Shown here: piece by piece, positions 6,420-9,326 of the stretch
Numbering within the stretch: position 1 is the stretch's first letter
Layout of the letters: every line of letters begins with the position of its first letter
DNA from: an uncultured Oscillospiraceae bacterium
GTDB lineage: Bacteria; Bacillota; Clostridia; Oscillospirales; Oscillospiraceae
Reading direction: 5' to 3'
Assembly: GCA_944385305.1 (NCBI GenBank)
Contig: CALWWS010000153.1
Location: 1-9,326, forward strand
DNA length: 9,326 nucleotides
Notes under the pieces: model-generated
Told to the model about the DNA's origin: nothing
The model's database searches: none
The model's input: the letters and a program-made list of their open reading frames with translations, nothing else
Position numbers and translations under genes: made by a program

Positions 6420-9161
6420 ATGTTACCGGCAAAGACAAAACGGGCCCTGCTTATCCTTGTGATCCTCTCCCTGGCGGGAGCGGCCCTGCTGGGCTGGTGG
6501 GGCCTGTCCACCCCCCTCAGGCACGTGATCGCCGTGCTCCCCGCGGGGGATACGGTGTACGGCATCGACCAGGGGGAGCGGGAGTACCGCTTTTTCCAGG
6601 CCGACGCCTCGGGGAAGATCCTGGCCCAGTTCAGCCGCCCGGTGCGCACCGGGGAGAGCTACCGCACCTACGACTGCCTCACCCGGGACGGGGATGCGGT
6701 CTACGTGCTGGAGCGCCTGGCGGACATCCAGAGCGACCTCATCCAGGCGGAGACGGTGTACCGCTGGGACGTGGGGCGGGGACGGCTGGAGGCGGTGTGG
6801 CAGCTGCCTGTAGATGACCCCAGCATGGACAACAACTTCGCCGTGCAGGTGCGAGACGGCATGCTCACCTTTTTCCAGGCCGACTACACCGGCCGTCAGG
6901 CCACCGGACGGCTGATGACCCTGGACGAGACCGGCACGGCGGCGGAGCTGCTGGCCTTTGACTACGACATCGGCGTGGGCTTTACCGATTTCTACGCCGC
7001 AGCCTGCGGCACGGTGGCCTTCACCACCCCCGCCGGGGCGGTTTGGACGGTGGACAGCCAGGGGGAGGCCCAGCAGGTGTTCCCCCGCAGCGACCAGGTC
7101 TTCCCCGTGGCCCTCTTTGGCAGCGACGGGGGGGATCGGATCTGCCTGGTGGGGACGGACGGGACGGTGTACGGCCTGGACCTCTCCGCCGGCGGCGAAA
7201 TGGAGGAGCTGTTTGACTGCCAGGAGCGGGGGGTGCCCCTGGAGGGGCTGACCGGTCTGGCCCTGGGGGAGGAGGGCAGCTTTGCCGCCATCCTCTCTGG
7301 CGGCGGGCAGGTGGGGATCTTCCGGGACACGGGGGACGCGGTGCTCAGCCGCCTGCTCTCCCCGCCGGCGCGCATTGTGCTGCGTGCCCTGCTGGGCTTT
7401 GCCGCCGTGTGGGCCGCGGGGGCTGTGATCTACGCCCTGCGCCGCTTCTTCCTCTCCCTCACCCGGGGGAAGGTGCCCATTGTCACCAAGCTGCTGGCCG
7501 CCTTTTTGCCCATTCTGGTGGTCAGCCTGGTGCTGATGAACGCCATGGTCACCGCCATCTTCCAGAAGGAGCTGGTGGACGGCCAGTACGAGCAGCTCTA
7601 TCTGCTCACCAGCCAGCAGACCGCCACCCTCAACGACAGCTACATTGAGGACGTAGATCCCGCCAATCCCTTTGAAAACGTGTATTTCTACGAGATCCGG
7701 GCCGCGTTGAACCTGCTGCCCGGCCAGGGCACCCTGGTGGATACCGCCGCGCAGGAGGAGCAGCAGGTGTACCACGCCACCTACTTCTGGCTCTACAAGC
7801 TGGTGGACGGCCAGCTGGTCTCCCTGGTGTGTGAGCAGGACTACGTAAACGTGCCGGTGGAGAGCCGGTACAGCGCCGGCGTGGCGGAGCAGTTCTACCG
7901 GGCCGCCCAGACGGGGGAGAGCATCCGCACCGGCTTTACCGACAGCCTGGGGGACTGGACTGTACTGCTCACCCCGGTCACGAACCAGCAGGGAGAGGTA
8001 GTGGCGGTCATCGAGACGGGTGACGCCCGCCAGAGCCTGGACTACGCGGTGGAGCAGGGGGCCCGGAGGCTGGCCCTGCTCAACCTGGGGGTGCTGGTGG
8101 TGCTGGCCGCCCTGCTCTCGGCGGTAATCGCCATCTCCCTCCACCCCCTGGGCCTGCTGCGCCGGAAGGTGGAGGAGATCCGGGACGGCAAGCTGGGGGT
8201 GCAGGCCCCGGTGCGGGGCCACGACGAGGTGAGCGCCATCACCCGGGCCTTCAACGACATGAGCACCAACGTGGCCTTCCGGGACAGGGAGATCCGCATG
8301 ACCAGCGACGGCTACTCCCGCTTCGTCCCCTCCCGGGTGTTCCGTCTGCTGGAGAAGTCCAGCGTCATTGACGTGCGGCTGGAGGATCAGACCAGCGTGG
8401 AGGCCACGGTGCTCAACTGCTCCGTGGGGTCCTTCGACCAGATTGCCCGGGGGCTGCGCTCCCAGGAGATGTTCCGGCTCATCAACCAGGTGCTGGCCCG
8501 GCTGGTGCCCGTGGTGGACGGCAGCGGGGGCCTGGTGGACCGCTTTGACCGGGCGGGGCTGCTGGCCATCTACACCGAGCAGCCCGACCGGGCCCTGGAC
8601 GCCGCCGTCTCCCTGTGCCAGACCCTCCGCGCCCAGCAGTTTGCGGAGACCGGGGGCCGGGAGCTGGACTTCCACGTCACCCTCAGCGCCGGGGCGGCCA
8701 TGATCGGCATCGTGGGCGCGGCGGAGCGGCTGGAGGCCATGACCATCTCGGAGCACACCAGCTTCACCCGCTTCCTCCAGCCCCTGGCGGCGGAGTACGG
8801 GGCGGCGGTGCTGATGGCGGGCAGCGCGGCGGGGCCCATCCCCGACTTCCACCGGCGCTACCACGCCCGCACCATCGGCTTTGTGCGCATGAAGACCCTG
8901 GACCGGCTGGAGCGGCTCTACGACGTGTTCGACGGGGACGGGGAGACCACCCGCCGGCTCAAGGAGGAGACCCGGGAGCAGTTTGAAAAGGGAGTGGCCC
9001 TCTTCTGCTCCCACCAGTACTACGAGGCACGGCTGCTCTTCATCGAGGTGCTCAAGAAGCACCGCCGGGACAAGGCGGCCAAGAACTACCTCTACCTGTG
9101 CGACACCTACTACCGCCAGAACGGCGGCGGGGAGCACCCGGTGTGGCTGGAGACCTATTGA
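6420..9161 (+). CDS. Four-TM sensor protein: propeller-like and Cache-like domains, HAMP, degenerate class III cyclase domain, TPR-like tail
   Basis: A 913-residue membrane sensor. TM1 at 9-28 is preceded by KTKR, so the N-terminus is inside. Residues 35-305 contain propeller-like blades ('GDTVYGID', 'GDAVYVLERL', 'DGTVYGLDLSAGG') outside. TM2 at about 319-340 and TM3 at 357-381 flank a short basic cytosolic loop. Residues 385-545 are Cache-like ('WTVLLTPVTNQQGEVVAVIETG', 513-534; split: WTVLLTPVTNQQG, EVVAVIETG). TM4 at 551-573 leads into HAMP (573-625). The linker 'YSRFVPSRVFRLLEKSSVIDVRL' (632-654) is the classic lead-in to class III adenylate/guanylate cyclases, and residues 658-800 follow that fold. 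Yet the metal-binding Asp positions are Ser668 and Ala712, and the GDTVNLASR block reads S-E-H-T-S-F-T-R-F (777-785), replacing the catalytic Asn and Arg. It is therefore predicted not to make a cyclic nucleotide. Residues 845-900 form a TPR-like helical pair common after bacterial cyclases. It probably senses envelope or external cues for the neighbouring injection system (inference). Confidence 0.78.
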   Translation: MLPAKTKRALLILVILSLAGAALLGWWGLSTPLRHVIAVLPAGDTVYGIDQGEREYRFFQADASGKILAQFSRPVRTGESYRTYDCLTRDGDAVYVLERLADIQSDLIQAETVYRWDVGRGRLEAVWQLPVDDPSMDNNFAVQVRDGMLTFFQADYTGRQATGRLMTLDETGTAAELLAFDYDIGVGFTDFYAAACGTVAFTTPAGAVWTVDSQGEAQQVFPRSDQVFPVALFGSDGGDRICLVGTDGTVYGLDLSAGGEMEELFDCQERGVPLEGLTGLALGEEGSFAAILSGGGQVGIFRDTGDAVLSRLLSPPARIVLRALLGFAAVWAAGAVIYALRRFFLSLTRGKVPIVTKLLAAFLPILVVSLVLMNAMVTAIFQKELVDGQYEQLYLLTSQQTATLNDSYIEDVDPANPFENVYFYEIRAALNLLPGQGTLVDTAAQEEQQVYHATYFWLYKLVDGQLVSLVCEQDYVNVPVESRYSAGVAEQFYRAAQTGESIRTGFTDSLGDWTVLLTPVTNQQGEVVAVIETGDARQSLDYAVEQGARRLALLNLGVLVVLAALLSAVIAISLHPLGLLRRKVEEIRDGKLGVQAPVRGHDEVSAITRAFNDMSTNVAFRDREIRMTSDGYSRFVPSRVFRLLEKSSVIDVRLEDQTSVEATVLNCSVGSFDQIARGLRSQEMFRLINQVLARLVPVVDGSGGLVDRFDRAGLLAIYTEQPDRALDAAVSLCQTLRAQQFAETGGRELDFHVTLSAGAAMIGIVGAAERLEAMTISEHTSFTRFLQPLAAEYGAAVLMAGSAAGPIPDFHRRYHARTIGFVRMKTLDRLERLYDVFDGDGETTRRLKEETREQFEKGVALFCSHQYYEARLLFIEVLKKHRRDKAAKNYLYLCDTYYRQNGGGEHPVWLETY

Positions 9162-9189
9162 TGAACAACCCCAGGGAGGTGTGTCCGGG

Positions 9190-9326
9190 ATGAAACAGAA
9201 CAAAAGGGCGCAGCTTTGGGGGACGCCCATGCTCCTTGCCGCCCTGCTGGCGGTGGTGGGCGCCCTTTTGGCCTTGGGCGTCTTCCGTACCTCCACGGCC
9301 CAGGCGGCCTCCTATACGGTGAGCTG
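9190..9326 (+). CDS. Start of an exported protein with signal peptide (truncated by window end)
   Basis: ATG at 9190 is preceded by AGGGAGGT (9173-9180) at nine bases, and begins 28 bases after the sensor gene ends. The 45 visible residues are a typical signal peptide: basic start MKQNKRAQ, a hydrophobic core 'MLLAALLAVVGALLALGVF' (about 14-32), and a likely cleavage after 'STAQA' (residue 38 or so), or alternatively an uncleaved anchor. The mature part lies outside the window, so no function can be given. The position suggests it belongs to the same operon. Confidence 0.7.
   Translation, partial: MKQNKRAQLWGTPMLLAALLAVVGALLALGVFRTSTAQAASYTVS

Noticed and set aside
367..6438. A 2023-codon open frame on the minus strand
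   Set aside because: It is the in-register shadow of five + strand genes lacking TTA, CTA and TCA codons. The translation is rich in His, Pro, Gly and Gln with no domain pattern, while the + frames have recognisable families and ribosome sites.
9162..9189. Terminator or promoter between the sensor gene and the last gene
   Set aside because: The 28-base gap holds the ribosome site and no stem-loop with a T run or paired -35/-10 boxes.
9161..9193. Ten-codon reading frame (MNNPREVCPG) between the sensor gene and the exported-protein gene
   Set aside because: It overlaps both neighbours' stop and start codons, but no ribosome site of its own is evident and the peptide contains the next gene's ribosome site by necessity. 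Probably chance.
6423..9296. A 957-codon open frame on the minus strand
   Set aside because: It is the same kind of shadow, here opposite the sensor gene, which has clear TM, HAMP and cyclase-like patterns on the + strand.
1..9326. Ordinary prophage or R-type pyocin/diffocin-like tail locus
   Set aside because: The DUF4255 protein and the FYGKLLTVDDF-type protein favour an injection system, and no capsid, terminase, holin, endolysin or integrase gene is seen. The window is too short to exclude it completely.

Overview
This window is a dense, G+C-rich, single-strand gene cluster (all genes on +) that looks like one operon: intergenic gaps are only 6-30 bases and almost every start has a strong AGGAGG-type ribosome binding site. 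The Shine-Dalgarno use, a probable TTG start, the signal-peptide style and the coding bias suggest a high-G+C member of the Firmicutes/Clostridia (Oscillospiraceae-like gut anaerobe). That placement is inference; no rRNA or housekeeping marker is present.

Layout: (1) bases 1-374, the 3' end of a phage-tail/baseplate protein of the gpI/Afp12-like (TIGR02242-like) kind; (2) 394-2148, a large multi-domain protein with the YFxGKLLTxxDF...RRLxNRxLHGxGVVCG N-terminus seen next to contractile injection system (CIS) genes, ending in an Ig-like domain; (3) 2179-3078, a one-TM protein whose cytosolic part looks like a degenerate kinase fold; (4) 3100-4992, a one-TM protein with about ten MORN repeats, a Q-T-T-P-G linker and a C-terminal globular domain; (5) 5008-5577, a DUF4255/Pvc16-N tail-cap protein; (6) 5584-6396, a beta-rich protein of unknown function; (7) 6420-9161, a four-TM sensor with a propeller-like domain, a Cache-like domain, HAMP and a class III cyclase domain that has lost its catalytic residues; (8) 9190-end, the start of an exported protein. 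No stretch over 300 bases lacks a gene, and I see no RNA gene, CRISPR array, insertion sequence or convincing terminator.

Taken together: the gpI-like protein, the large tail-associated protein and the DUF4255 cap mark a phage-tail-like contractile injection system. What is unusual is the set of membrane proteins in the same transcription unit: a MORN-repeat surface protein, a putative pseudokinase anchor and a pseudo-cyclase sensor. The working hypothesis is a membrane-docked and signal-gated injection system, in which inactive kinase and cyclase folds serve as protein-binding or sensing modules. The CIS assignment rests on family resemblance; the docking and signalling model is inference from co-location, topology and domain content.
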